From Bradyrhizobium niftali (GTDB lineage: Bacteria > Pseudomonadota > Alphaproteobacteria > Rhizobiales > Xanthobacteraceae): DNA of 64,000 nucleotides. The notes beneath the pieces were generated by a model, which was given only the letters and a program-made list of their open reading frames with translations, made no database searches and was not told the origin of the DNA. A program made the position numbers and the translations under genes. Shown piece by piece: positions 9,226 to 17,602 of the stretch; the first letter of the stretch is position 1, and the number at the start of each line of letters is the position of its first letter. Where the stretch lies: contig NZ_SPQT01000015.1 in assembly GCF_004571025.1 (NCBI RefSeq), positions 214,671 through 278,670 of the forward strand. The letters are read 5' to 3'.

Positions 9226-10866
9226 TCAGGCAACGGACTGGACGGGGGTCTTCTTCCATTCCCGGGGCAGCAGCTCATTGAGCCGGCTTTGCGGGGTGCT
9301 GGCGATACGGGACAGGACGTCCGCCAGCCAGGCTTGCGGATCGACGTCGTTGAGCTTTGCCGTCATGATCAGCGTCGCCATGATGGCGGCGCGGTCGGCA
9401 CCACGTTCGGAGCCGGCGAAGAGCCAGGACTTGCGGCCGAGGGCAAAGCCACGCAGCGCGCGCTCCGCCGCATTGTTTGTCAGGCAGATCCGTCCGTCAT
9501 CGACGAAGCGAGCGAACCGGTCCCAGCGGCGCAGCATGTAGTCTATTGGCTTGGCGACCGCGGAGGAGTTCGATAGCCGGGCGCGCTGCTCGCGCAGCCA
9601 TGCTTCCAATGCCGTCAAAAGCGGAGCGCTTTGTTCTTTGCGCACCCCCAGCCGCTCTTCGGCGCTTTGGCCGTTGATGGCGCGCTCAATATCGAACAGC
9701 GCATCAATGCGCTTGACCGCCTCCAGCGCGATCGGCGAGATCGCCGCGGCATTCTTGCCGGCCCTCGCACTGGCGGCGATGTCCGCGAGCTCAAAAAACT
9801 GCCGCCTGGCATGAGCCCAACAGAGTGCGGGCGTGACCGGTCCCTGCGCGCGCAATGCGTCATACAGCTCGTTATAGCCACTATAGGCGTCGGCCTGCAG
9901 GATGCCGGTGAAGCTTTGAAGATGCCGCGTGGGATGCTCCTGCCGTCGATCGCGCGAGGCGTAATAGAGCGCGGCCGGCGGCGCCCGTCCGCAAAACGGC
10001 CGATCGTCGCGGACGTAGGTCCAGACATGCCCTTTGACCGTCTGCCCCTTGGCCAGGATCGGCACCGTGGTGTCATCGCCGTGCAGTCGCTCGGCGGCCA
10101 GGATGTGGCGCTCGATAAGCCGATAAAGCGGCTGCAGGGCCGCCGCACAGGTGCCGACCTGGTCCGCCAGTGTCGACAGGCTCAGATCTATGCCCTCCCG
10201 GGCGTAGCGCTCGCTCTGCCGGTTCAGGGGCTGATGCTGGCCAAACTTCTCGAACAGGATCATGGCCAGGAGGTTGGGCCCGGCGAAGCCGCGCGGTGTC
10301 ACGTGGAAGGGCGCCGGCGGCTGAGTGATCGTCTCGCAGTCCCGACACGAGAACTTCTCGCGCACCGTCTGGATCACCTTCCACTTCCTGGGAACGACCT
10401 CCAGCGTCTCGGTAACGTCTTCGCCCAGCTTTGATAGCTTCGATGAGCCGCAGCAGGGGCAGCTCTCCGGAGCCGTGATCACGATGCGCTCGCGCGGCAA
10501 ATGGTCGGGGAACGGTTTGCGCGACGGCCGCGTGCGCTTGAACGACCGCACGGTCTGTGTCTTGGCCGCGGCCTGCTCGGCTGCCAGTTCGTCCTCGGTT
10601 GCGGTTGCTTCGAGCTCTTCGAGCTGAAGCTCCATCTGCTCCAGGAGCCTTGCCTTGCGCTCCGAGCGAGTGCCATAAATCTGGCGACGCAGCTTCTCGA
10701 TCTCGAGCTTGAGGTAACTGATCAGGGCCTCGGCCGCCTTCGCGTCCGCAGCCTCCGCTTTGGCGCTCGCCGCGACCGCTTCCGCTTGAAGGCGCGCGGC
10801 TCGCTCCGCGAGGATCATCGCATGCGCGGCGGCCAGATCGGTGGGAAGCGATTCAGATGTGGTCAC
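9226..10866 (-). CDS. tnpC: IS66-family transposase TnpC
   Basis: This is the DDE transposase of the IS66 element. It has an N-terminal coiled-coil leader (alternating Ala/Lys/Glu, residues ~10-70), a zinc-binding CPCCGSSKLSKLGEDVTETL region, and a catalytic core with D in HGDDTTV, D in ADAYSGY and E in NNAAERALRG followed by GRKSWLFAGSERG. The 546-residue length is normal for TnpC. It follows tnpB in the same direction after a short gap and looks intact. Confidence 0.93.
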   Translation of the reverse strand: MTTSESLPTDLAAAHAMILAERAARLQAEAVAASAKAEAADAKAAEALISYLKLEIEKLRRQIYGTRSERKARLLEQMELQLEELEATATEDELAAEQAAAKTQTVRSFKRTRPSRKPFPDHLPRERIVITAPESCPCCGSSKLSKLGEDVTETLEVVPRKWKVIQTVREKFSCRDCETITQPPAPFHVTPRGFAGPNLLAMILFEKFGQHQPLNRQSERYAREGIDLSLSTLADQVGTCAAALQPLYRLIERHILAAERLHGDDTTVPILAKGQTVKGHVWTYVRDDRPFCGRAPPAALYYASRDRRQEHPTRHLQSFTGILQADAYSGYNELYDALRAQGPVTPALCWAHARRQFFELADIAASARAGKNAAAISPIALEAVKRIDALFDIERAINGQSAEERLGVRKEQSAPLLTALEAWLREQRARLSNSSAVAKPIDYMLRRWDRFARFVDDGRICLTNNAAERALRGFALGRKSWLFAGSERGADRAAIMATLIMTAKLNDVDPQAWLADVLSRIASTPQSRLNELLPREWKKTPVQSVA

Positions 10867-10911
10867 GGCGATGATGGAATCACATCCATCACGATCCGCA
10901 AGCTCAAAGCC

Positions 10912-11259
10912 TCATCCGACCGATGTCGGCCGCCACGTCTCTTGTGGGTGCCTCCAATCGATCCCCGACAAGAGGTAACCGAGCTGCGCCGACGAGATCG
11001 TCACCACACCCTCAGCCGGGCTCGGCCAGATGAAGCGACCCCGCTCCAGGCGCTTCGTGAACAGGCAGGCGCCCTGGCCATCATGCCAGATCACCTTCAA
11101 GAGGTTGCCGCGACGACCGCGGAAGCAAAACAGGTGGCCGCCCAGCGGGTCGCGATGCAAGATCTCCTGAACCTGCAATGCCAGCGACGGAAAGCCCTTC
11201 CGCATGTCGGTATAGCCGGTCGCGAGCCATACCCGCACGCCGGCCGGCAACGGGATCAT
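10912..11259 (-). CDS. tnpB: IS66 accessory protein TnpB
   Basis: This is the IS66 Orf2/TnpB protein, 115 residues, required for IS66 transposition although its biochemical role is unclear. The conserved pattern is complete: TDMRKGFPSLALQVQEIL, then the RGRRGNLLKVIWHDGQG core and the KRLERGRFIWP segment. It starts four bases inside the end of the second tnpA frame (11256), giving the usual overlapping arrangement with tnpA. No defects are seen. Confidence 0.92.
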   Translation of the reverse strand: MIPLPAGVRVWLATGYTDMRKGFPSLALQVQEILHRDPLGGHLFCFRGRRGNLLKVIWHDGQGACLFTKRLERGRFIWPSPAEGVVTISSAQLGYLLSGIDWRHPQETWRPTSVG

Positions 11260-11656
11260 CGTAACCGTCCATCGGTCAGCGCCGCCACGACCGCGGTCAG
11301 CGTCACCGCGTCAACCGCGCCCGTGATCCGCATCCGAGCTCCGGCCGCGAACTCAATCTCGATCGCACCGCAGCTTCCGGAGGGCGCCGTCAACGGTTGC
11401 CGGTCTGGCGCAATGGAGACCGTCGCAAAACGGACCTCGTCATCCTGCCGCTGCATCGCCCAGGCCCGCAAGCGAGGATGCCTGTGCGCGCCTGCCGCCG
11501 CCAAGCCGTAACCAAATTGCGGTGAACATCATGTCGCCGAGCAACCTCGACAACACTGGCCCCGGGCGCCAGACTCTCCTCCACGATCCGAAGCTTCTCG
11601 GCGGTGGTCCACCGCCGTCGCCGCTCAGGACCGGACAGAACCGTAACCGTCGTCAC
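11256..11656 (-). pseudogene. tnpA: IS66 tnpA, apparently frameshifted
   Basis: The first part (from ATG 11656) encodes a helix-turn-helix of the IS66 TnpA/IS3-OrfA type: RRRRWTTAEKLRIVEESLAP, then RRHDVHRNLVTAWRRQARTG. The family-typical continuation DDEVRFATVSIAP lies in another frame that ends at 11256. The two frames overlap between about 11390 and 11504, so one or two bases are lost or gained near 11450-11480. This could inactivate tnpA, be a sequencing error, or be a programmed frameshift. The rest of the element looks intact. Confidence 0.75.
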
Positions 11657-11749
11657 GTTTGCTCATTTGCTTGCAAATTAGTGAGCAAACCATCTCACGC
11701 TCGAACGCAATCCGGGAAGGCGGTCTCCACCGGAGGCTTACGGAATTGT

Positions 11750-12209
11750 GCTGCCATTGGCCATTGTTTGCCAATCAACCACGTACGTTCGCTCGCGGCA
11801 GTCAAATAGGCACGACGATCCGTCGAATTCAGAACGTATCGATCATTTACTGCCGGAGGTTCGGAGCGCCGTGACCCGCATGGGAAATACGGCGCAAGCT
11901 GCTCATTACTTTGGAACCTATTTCGACAATTCAAGGCTGATCAGGTTGCACTTCGAACATCTGCATTGTGTTGACCAGGCACACTTTTGCAGGGACTCCA
12001 GTTGCCTCCGGCAGGATTACATCTCTAGCGGTGGGCATTATCGCTCATGAGAAACTACTGTGGCCGACCGACGACTGATCACCAATTTCCACTGGAGACA
12101 CCTTCGAACAACGGGCAACCTTAAAGGGGCGACACCGGCCGGTGGAGCACCTAGTTGCGCGACGAGGAAATCGAATAGCCTCTTACTACCGTACGTGAGT
12201 CCAGACTTT
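11750..12209. other. Region to the right of IS66 with no clear gene
   Basis: No recognised gene lies here. A minus-strand frame (11934 to 11742) is open and, if the IS66 and one target copy are removed, joins in frame to 9167-8962 to make a 132-codon ORF. The rest shows nothing I can name. Confidence 0.35.
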
Positions 12210-12410
12210 GGCCGATCGTGTTGAAAAAGTACTTCTCTCGCTGATAAGTGAAAATTCTCAGGACCGCCGGTGCGTTTCTCTCGCCGCAAAAGCGATCGCC
12301 GGCCATCGTATCGATTCTACGGAGCCTTGCAGCGGCTGAAATCGCCAATGCCCTGCATTTGCGAGATTTCTGGAGCGCCGCGACTTTCGAGTTTTTCAAC
12401 ACGATCGGCT
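12210..12410. repeat. MITE-like element, copy 1 (diverged)
   Basis: This non-coding element of about 200 bp is bounded by inverted repeats: GGCCGATCGTGTTGAAAAAG at the left and, reading inward from the right, AGCCGATCGTGTTGAAAAAC. The ends closely resemble those of the IS1182-type element at 41806-43318 and the three other MITE-like copies. The internal sequence is not obviously similar to the other copies. Confidence 0.75.
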
Positions 12411-12412
12411 AC

Positions 12413-12620
12413 AAGCGGACTTTGCCATCCTCCCACCAGCCGCCGGGGTTGCAGCCGGCAACGGCAGGGGCCGCGCGTGCAGGCGCCGCGCTCTTCATCG
12501 GTCATCAGGATCACCGGCATCGTCTCGGGATGAGGGGGAGCGCTCCAGCGGCCATTGCCGGATGACGCGCTCAAGATTGTGATGCGAGGCGAGGACGAGC
12601 AAGATCGGACAGCGACATAG
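12413..12620. pseudogene. Rearranged remnant of an SRAP (YedK-like) peptidase gene
   Basis: Two C-terminal pieces of an SOS response-associated peptidase lie side by side in opposite orientation. On the minus strand, ending near 12467, HPETMPVILMTDEERGAC matches the conserved HPKAMPVILTTDEE segment. On the plus strand, 12540-12620, LQRPLPDDALKIVMRGEDE matches the segment that normally follows ~10 residues later. An inversion with one breakpoint near 12533-12540 explains the layout. The N-terminal two thirds of the gene, with the catalytic cysteine, are missing. The piece abuts the MITE copy ending at 12410. Confidence 0.65.
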
Positions 12621-12741
12621 CTGAACCAAGGAACAACTCTCCTCAGCCCGGAATTGGCTCTTGGGCCACAAGTAAGATTGGCCGACGGCCCCGCGCCTAG
12701 TACCTCCCGAAGGCGGGACCTGTGCTCTCGGAGAATTCATC

Positions 12742-12870
12742 ATGGCTCACCAACAGAAGAGCAGCGGGCAAACCCGAAGGGCGCGAAGACGAGCACTGGC
12801 ACGAAGCGCGCAGAGGGAATTGCAGGGCGCAGAAGAGCGTGGCGACCCAAACAAGGGTGCCGACATTTAG
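12742..12870 (+). CDS. Possible small basic protein (42 aa)
   Basis: An ATG at 12742 opens 42 codons encoding a Lys/Arg/Gln-rich peptide (starts MAHQQKSSGQTRRARRRA). A weak GAG lies about 9 bases upstream. No family is recognised. The strongly basic first half could bind nucleic acid, but this could equally be chance. The flanking 12621-12741 and 12871-13043 hold nothing I can identify. Confidence 0.25.
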   Translation: MAHQQKSSGQTRRARRRALARSAQRELQGAEERGDPNKGADI

Positions 12871-13043
12871 CTCCGCGTCCGCTCGATGGCCTGACCTAAT
12901 CGGGCTGACTAGCGGCGTGCGAACCGATGTGCCCTAGGACGGCGGGATCGAAACCGATCTTTCATCCAGCGCCGAGCAGAAGACCTGGAACGACCACCAT
13001 CTTCAACCGTTGGAGCTGATCGCAAGTCAAGGATGATCAAGCC

Positions 13044-13319
13044 ATGATGAAAACAGTTGTTGTAGTTGGCGCTCTGCTGCTTGCCACGTCAGCCTTCGCT
13101 CAAACGGATAAGAAGGAATTGCCGGGAGCTTCGCAGTATGCACCCGGCCAACAGATGCAGGAACCCAACGCCAAGTCCACGGCACCTGGCGCTTCAGAGT
13201 ATGCTCCAGGCCACCAGAAGAACACCACAGCCGGTCCTGGTCATTCTGAAAGCGCGCCTGGTCAGCAGACGACCACAGGATCGAGTTCGAAGCCAGATAC
13301 CAGCAGTACAAAGAAATAA
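13044..13319 (+). CDS. Small secreted protein with three APG-type repeats
   Basis: This is a 91-residue exported protein of unknown function. It has a clear Sec signal peptide (MMKTVVVVGALLLATSAFAQ, cleavage after AFA). The mature part is Pro/Gly/Ser/Gln rich with three imperfect repeats: PGASQYAPGQQ, PGASEYAPGHQ and PGHSESAPGQQ. The rest is Thr/Ser/Lys and probably unstructured in the periplasm or outside the cell. A weak AAGGAT precedes the start. It is convergent with the PaaK-like gene, with a long inverted repeat between them. Similar short secreted proteins occur in Bradyrhizobium, from general knowledge. Confidence 0.7.
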   Translation: MMKTVVVVGALLLATSAFAQTDKKELPGASQYAPGQQMQEPNAKSTAPGASEYAPGHQKNTTAGPGHSESAPGQQTTTGSSSKPDTSSTKK

Positions 13320-13355
13320 GGGGCAGAAAACCAACTGCACTACATAGGCGACCCG

Positions 13356-13415
13356 CCCGTGCGCGGCCGCGGCTGCATTCTGATGAGATATGTCCTACGC
13401 GCGGCCGCGTACGGG
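13356..13415. terminator. Long inverted repeat between convergent genes
   Basis: The 16-bp arms CCCGTGCGCGGCCGCG (13356-13371) and CGCGGCCGCGTACGGG (13400-13415) are complementary at 15 of 16 positions and enclose 28 bases. It lies between two convergent genes and could act as a bidirectional transcription barrier. It lacks a T-run, so a Rho-independent terminator is not certain. Confidence 0.45.
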
Positions 13416-13463
13416 TGTAGCCGTTCGGCAGCAGCGCGATCCGCCCTAAGCTCTCATCAGTCT

Positions 13464-14828
13464 TCAAGCGCTCGGAACCAGTGGGATGACGGTGCGGTAC
13501 TTCCCGGCGAAAGACGGAATTGGCGGTTCAGCGGCTAACTCAATAGAGACGTGACCAAGCTCATGCTCATTCAACAACTTGGTCAATTCGGAATGCACCG
13601 CCCGCCAAACCCGATGTGGGTCGGCGTTGGCTGAGGGATGGAGGCGAACGCGCAATTGTGTTGGCGCAATCTGCGCTATCTGAAACAACTCTACACCGGG
13701 GACATGATCAATCTCAAGCGCGAGCGATGGCACTGCGACCTGCTCTCCGCGTTCGGTTGGAAAGGTGATGATGTCGGCAGTGCGGCCGCGCACACGGATC
13801 GCCGGAAGCGGGTTGCCGCAGGGACAAGGATCAAGTCGTTGCAGGATGCGGTCGCCTAGATCATAGCGGAGGATCGGCTGCACGCGATTGGCGAGATTGC
13901 TCACAAGGACCGTATGGGACTCCTCGCCAGGCGGAACCGGCCGATAGCTCGCATCGACGGGTTCGAGAATCGCCCAGTCGCTGTTGACATGATACCAACC
14001 GTGTTCGCAACCGATGGCCATGAACAGGCATTCCGTCGCAGCGTAAACGGTCCGGACCTTGGCGCGGAATGCCCTTGCGATCCGGTCGCATCCGTCTTGC
14101 GAAAGTCCTTCGGAAGTCGGAAGAACCAACAGCGGCTGAATATGCAGGCGACCAGCATCCTGCTCGGCGGCCAATAGGACCATGACGCTGGCGTAGCCGA
14201 TGAGCAGAGCCGGGCGGCACCGATTGAGTTCGGCGACCAAATTGCGCAACGGCGCCTGCGCCGCAAGCGCCCGTAATCGTCGCGCCGACCGTTTTGTGCG
14301 AATTGCAGCAAAGCTGGTTGCGCCGATGTAATGGCCGCCCATCGCCAGCACCGACGCCGCGCTGCCGCCGACGAGGAGACGCAACATGTCGCTCGCGCTA
14401 AGCCAGCCCGCTATCATGCGCAGCGAGAAAGCGAGTGTGACCGTCCAATTGTGTGTGTCCAACAGAAATATTCCAGGTGTCCCGGTGCTGCCAGAAGTAA
14501 TTGCCACCGAATACTTGCCAAAGAGGCGTTGCCCGATCAGCTCGGAGTTGTCGACGAACCCTCGCACTGCCGCGAAACTAACCTCGCGGTCGGTGAGCCA
14601 GTCGCCAAAATGACGCATGAGCTCTTGCTTATTAGTCATCGGCAGCACGGACGAACTCTCAATCCGCTCCGGTAGCCCCCGATAGAGTTCGCGATAGTAG
14701 GGCGAGTTGGCACGAGCGAAGGCGACGGCCTCGCCAAGCCGCGCGCGTTGTCGCTGCGCGATGGCGTCGAGACCTTGCCTTCTTGCGCAATGCGCATCGA
14801 GCAATACCGACGAGATGCTTTCGCTCAT
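13464..14828 (-). CDS. PaaK/CapK-like adenylate-forming CoA ligase family protein
   Basis: This is a member of the phenylacetate-CoA ligase-like branch of ANL enzymes, which activate a carboxylate as acyl-AMP and usually pass it to CoA. The P-loop is ITSGSTGTPG at about residues 110-119. LSQDGCDRIARAF, YAATECLFMAIGCEHG and YDLGDRILQRLDPCPCGNPL correspond to the later adenylation motifs and the family's Cys-rich DPCPCG segment. The 454-residue length is normal. Substrate cannot be told: PaaK needs other phenylacetate genes nearby and none are present. It may be exopolysaccharide- or secondary-metabolite-related. The gene stands alone. Confidence 0.82.
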   Translation of the reverse strand: MSESISSVLLDAHCARRQGLDAIAQRQRARLGEAVAFARANSPYYRELYRGLPERIESSSVLPMTNKQELMRHFGDWLTDREVSFAAVRGFVDNSELIGQRLFGKYSVAITSGSTGTPGIFLLDTHNWTVTLAFSLRMIAGWLSASDMLRLLVGGSAASVLAMGGHYIGATSFAAIRTKRSARRLRALAAQAPLRNLVAELNRCRPALLIGYASVMVLLAAEQDAGRLHIQPLLVLPTSEGLSQDGCDRIARAFRAKVRTVYAATECLFMAIGCEHGWYHVNSDWAILEPVDASYRPVPPGEESHTVLVSNLANRVQPILRYDLGDRILQRLDPCPCGNPLPAIRVRGRTADIITFPTERGEQVAVPSLALEIDHVPGVELFQIAQIAPTQLRVRLHPSANADPHRVWRAVHSELTKLLNEHELGHVSIELAAEPPIPSFAGKYRTVIPLVPSA

Positions 14829-14971
14829 GACAAGTGAACCCTACAGCAGGCGAGCGCGTGGCGATGATATTCACGTCCCCCTCCCGTGGCGAGGTCCACG
14901 CTTGCGCGCTCTTCCGGACTGCTAATGTGCAACCTTCGCAGCTACCTTGCTGTGCATCTCCGGGCGATGCG

Positions 14972-15169
14972 TTAATGCTCTTTCTGGATCGGCTCTCCCG
15001 CTGCACGATCAAGCGGCGGGTGCGGCCGCGCGAGGCCGGTCGTACCAGGCGGCGCGTCGTTCGCAGCCTGGCGCGTGTTCACGCGTTCCAGCGTCGTGAC
15101 GGACGCGACTACAATCGCGACGGCAAGAGCAACGGCAAATAAAGCCAACGCTGTCCGCTGCCTGTCCAT
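14972..15169 (-). CDS. Small single-pass membrane protein
   Basis: This is a 65-residue protein of unknown function. The ATG at 15169 is preceded by GAGGGG at suitable distance, which decides the start. The first residues MDRQRT are followed by a hydrophobic helix (ALALFAVALAVAIVVASV), then a polar Pro-rich tail ending in KEH. This suggests one inner-membrane helix with a short periplasmic tail. The flanking 14829-14971 and 15170-15318 contain nothing I recognise. Confidence 0.55.
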   Translation of the reverse strand: MDRQRTALALFAVALAVAIVVASVTTLERVNTRQAANDAPPGTTGLARPHPPLDRAAGEPIQKEH

Positions 15170-15318
15170 GACAAGCCCCTCATACGCCAACGCTATAATG
15201 CGCCGCCAAACCCGCCGGTTCCGGGCAGAACAGTCCTGCAATGGCGCGCCGCGAAACCGAAGAGACCCGGGCTCTCGCCGCATGCGAACAACCCAGCGAC
15301 CGGTGTTGCTGCCATCCG

Positions 15319-15660
15319 CTAATGCGGCTGCTCCCCTGTTCGTGTCGCGAACGTTTGCCAGGCGGCTTGAGCCAGCGTCGTCGAGGGCGACAGCGCGCAC
15401 GTCTTTGCGACCTCCTTGGCGATTGAACTGCTATCCAGCTCGGATTGGGTGAGTTGCTGAACAGCGGCGGCGTAGTTTAGCCCGGTCCAGAACCCGTAGA
15501 GCCAAACGACGCCTTCCGCATATTTACTTCTGGAGGACTGCCAATGAGCGCAGCTCATACTCCCGATTCCGCTCATCGTGACCCGTGCCGTCTCCTCGGC
15601 GACCGTTGTCGTCGAAAGGAACGCAATCAACAGCACGATCGGAAAAATTCGAGCTGCCAT
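15319..15660 (-). CDS. Secreted protein with the SCAHW-YGFWTGLN motif
   Basis: This is a 113-residue exported protein. An N-terminal signal peptide (MAARIFPIVLLIAFLSTTTVA) is followed by a mature region containing MSCAHWQSS and VWLYGFWTGLNYAA, a pattern I recognise from small secreted rhizobial proteins of unknown function. One Cys pair (C38 and a Cys near residue 90) could form a disulfide. The ATG at 15660 shares its A with the TGA of the upstream cupin gene, so the two are translationally coupled; a GTG one codon earlier is possible. It may act in the periplasm with the cupin protein. Confidence 0.68.
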   Translation of the reverse strand: MAARIFPIVLLIAFLSTTTVAEETARVTMSGIGSMSCAHWQSSRSKYAEGVVWLYGFWTGLNYAAAVQQLTQSELDSSSIAKEVAKTCALSPSTTLAQAAWQTFATRTGEQPH

Positions 15661-16115
15661 CACTTTTTGCGCGGATCGTCTGCTGGGTTGATGTAATCGA
15701 TGCCTCCAGGGCCAACAAATTGAACTTGGAGAATTCCCTCCTCATTTCCGGTCCAGGCGTAGTGAGGATGTTTTGCCGGATAAACCCACAACGAGCCCGG
15801 CTTCAACAACTCGCCCTTCTTTTCAAACTTTTCGCCGTGGCTGGTCCCGATGTTGCCGCTTATGATCGTCACGACCTCGGAATAAGGGTGAGTGTGCGGC
15901 GGCATTTGAAAGTTAGGCGGAAACTTGATCCGCAAGACAACCACATCCCCCGTTTTCGTTGAGTCGCCGACCAGAGTTGCGATCTGTACGCCCTTAGGAA
16001 AGGCCGGGTTCTCCTTCCACGCGAGTGCATCAGGAGTAACCTGCGTCGGCGCGTCTTGCGCCATCGCCGGAAGTGAGAGCGCGATCAAGCTCGCAATGAC
16101 AAAGAAGTTTCTCAT
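15660..16115 (-). CDS. Secreted cupin-domain protein
   Basis: This is a 151-residue exported single-domain cupin. The start at ATG 16115 is supported by GGAGGAG just upstream and gives a clean signal peptide (MRNFFVIASLIALSLPAMAQ). The metal-site motifs are HTHPYSEVVTIISGNIG (HxH...E) and, further on, HPHYAWTG. Cupins bind a metal and serve in many enzymes, so the reaction cannot be inferred. It precedes, and is coupled to, the SCAHW-type secreted protein gene. Function is unknown. Confidence 0.78.
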   Translation of the reverse strand: MRNFFVIASLIALSLPAMAQDAPTQVTPDALAWKENPAFPKGVQIATLVGDSTKTGDVVVLRIKFPPNFQMPPHTHPYSEVVTIISGNIGTSHGEKFEKKGELLKPGSLWVYPAKHPHYAWTGNEEGILQVQFVGPGGIDYINPADDPRKK

Positions 16116-16246
16116 GTGTGTCTCCTCCACTGTGAGTAGTTCCTCAGGTGGCGGTAACGCGGCAGACTGCGCTCGGAATCGAACTGGTCCGGATGGGAAG
16201 CAATGCTGCGCGGCCAGCGCTCACTGCCTTCCGATCTCGCGCGACG

Positions 16247-17602
16247 TCAACGGCCTGACGCCCGTGCGAGAACCTTTTCCGCAACGGCGCGACCGAGCGC
16301 TTGCCCGGCGTCGATGTCAGACCGGTAATGAATGCCTGCATACATGCGTGCGTCTGCTGCCTCCTTGCCGATCGCTAAAAGCGTGTCGGCATCGCCGGGA
16401 AACAAATGAGCGAGGACGACGGCCGCTGCGGTCGAAATGCAGCCATGAGCCGCTGGGTAGCTGGGATGGTTCGGCGGCGGGAATAACGTCTTGAGCTCAG
16501 GATCGAGCTGGGAGGGCCTGATTCGCCAATAGGCGTACTTTGCATCCCAGCAAGCGATACAAGAATCATGCATGGCGATGTTCATGGCCGCGAAGGCGTA
16601 TGTGGCGGCTGCAGGGTCCTGACTGAGGCCGTATTCGAGGACCTTGCGGCCGGTATGCTCGTTCCAGAGCTGAAACGAGCGCACGCCGCCGAAGGTCTCC
16701 CAATAGACGGCAATCGAATTTGTCCGTGGCGTCCTCGTGAACGATTTCAACTCGGCGAGTTCGGCCAGCGCGGTGGCGGAATCGTAGTCAGGCGGCGGCG
16801 GCGGCCGAAACTCATCCGGAGTTTTCAGTGACCAAGACTTCCAAGTCGCAGTAGCCGGATTGATTGGATTTGTCCCCTGCCACCTGCCGGGCCCGGAGGG
16901 CACAGTTCCGGTCCACTTCTGGTCGGATCCATCCTGACTTGCGCGTTCGATGGCACGGGCCGCGACTTGGCGTCCAAGATCCAGCCCCGCCTCGGCATCG
17001 CTCGGATATTCGAGGCCAGCGATCACTCGCGATTGGGCGGCCTCCATGGCAAGTTTCCTAAATCGGTCTGCGTCGGTCGCAAACAGATAGGCCAGCACCT
17101 CGGAGGCAGCACCGGCGGCCGCGCCGAAATCAGACGGATATGATCCACTGCTCTGGACTGGCAGTACCCCGGCGATCTGTGGATCGACGGCAAACGGGCG
17201 CTGGCGTGCGTAGGTCTTCTTGTTGGCAAGCGCGCTCACCACGGCATCGTGGATGGCGGCATGAATAAGGGCGAGATTTCGTGGCGCGAGCGGCACTGTA
17301 ACCGAGCGCGTCAGCATCTCTCTCACTGCGATTTCATTCCAACGATACACCGGTCCGCCGACGTCCCACCAGCGCGCCTGCGCGATTTCGGAGGCATCGC
17401 GGTTGGCGACCATCGTCCGAAGGGCCGTTAGTTCGCCCGCCGCGGCCTCGCCGGTCGGCGGTGGCGCAGTCTTGAGGTCCCCAACACTGGACAAGATCCA
17501 CGTCGGTTGTTCGCCCGCGGCTTCAACTAGACCGCCGCTCGCAGCTACGACCAACCACCCGGCAGCCACGCTGCCTGCCAAAGAACGGCTCAGAGGAGTC
17601 AT
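16247..17602 (-). CDS. Vanadium-dependent haloperoxidase / PAP2-superfamily protein
   Basis: This exported protein of ~451 residues belongs to the bacterial vanadium-haloperoxidase-like group. Two of the three active-site motifs are textbook: KYAYWRIRP (K-x6-RP) and ARMYAGIHYRSD (R-x5-H-x3-D). The central motif is HPSYPAAHG, where acid phosphatases have PSGH. The ATG at 17602 gives a signal peptide (SRSLAGSVAAGWLVVAASGG). An in-frame ATG 132 bases upstream adds an unlikely leader. Whether it oxidises halide or hydrolyses phosphate esters cannot be told. It stands alone on the minus strand; 17603-18008 carries nothing else recognisable. Confidence 0.82.
   Translation of the reverse strand: MTPLSRSLAGSVAAGWLVVAASGGLVEAAGEQPTWILSSVGDLKTAPPPTGEAAAGELTALRTMVANRDASEIAQARWWDVGGPVYRWNEIAVREMLTRSVTVPLAPRNLALIHAAIHDAVVSALANKKTYARQRPFAVDPQIAGVLPVQSSGSYPSDFGAAAGAASEVLAYLFATDADRFRKLAMEAAQSRVIAGLEYPSDAEAGLDLGRQVAARAIERASQDGSDQKWTGTVPSGPGRWQGTNPINPATATWKSWSLKTPDEFRPPPPPDYDSATALAELAELKSFTRTPRTNSIAVYWETFGGVRSFQLWNEHTGRKVLEYGLSQDPAAATYAFAAMNIAMHDSCIACWDAKYAYWRIRPSQLDPELKTLFPPPNHPSYPAAHGCISTAAAVVLAHLFPGDADTLLAIGKEAADARMYAGIHYRSDIDAGQALGRAVAEKVLARASGR

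Larger units (their letters stand above)
9176..11741 (-). mobile_element. IS66-family insertion sequence (2,566 bp)
   Basis: This is an IS66-type element with tnpA, tnpB and tnpC on the minus strand. Both ends begin GTAA and form imperfect inverted repeats: GTAACCGTCCGGTGAGGGCC at the left and, reading inward from the right, GTAAGCCTCCGGTGGAGACC. It is flanked by an exact 8-bp direct repeat GGAATTGT (9168-9175 and 11742-11749), the target-duplication length of IS66. The clean duplication indicates a simple insertion without later rearrangement, although tnpA appears frameshifted. Confidence 0.93.
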
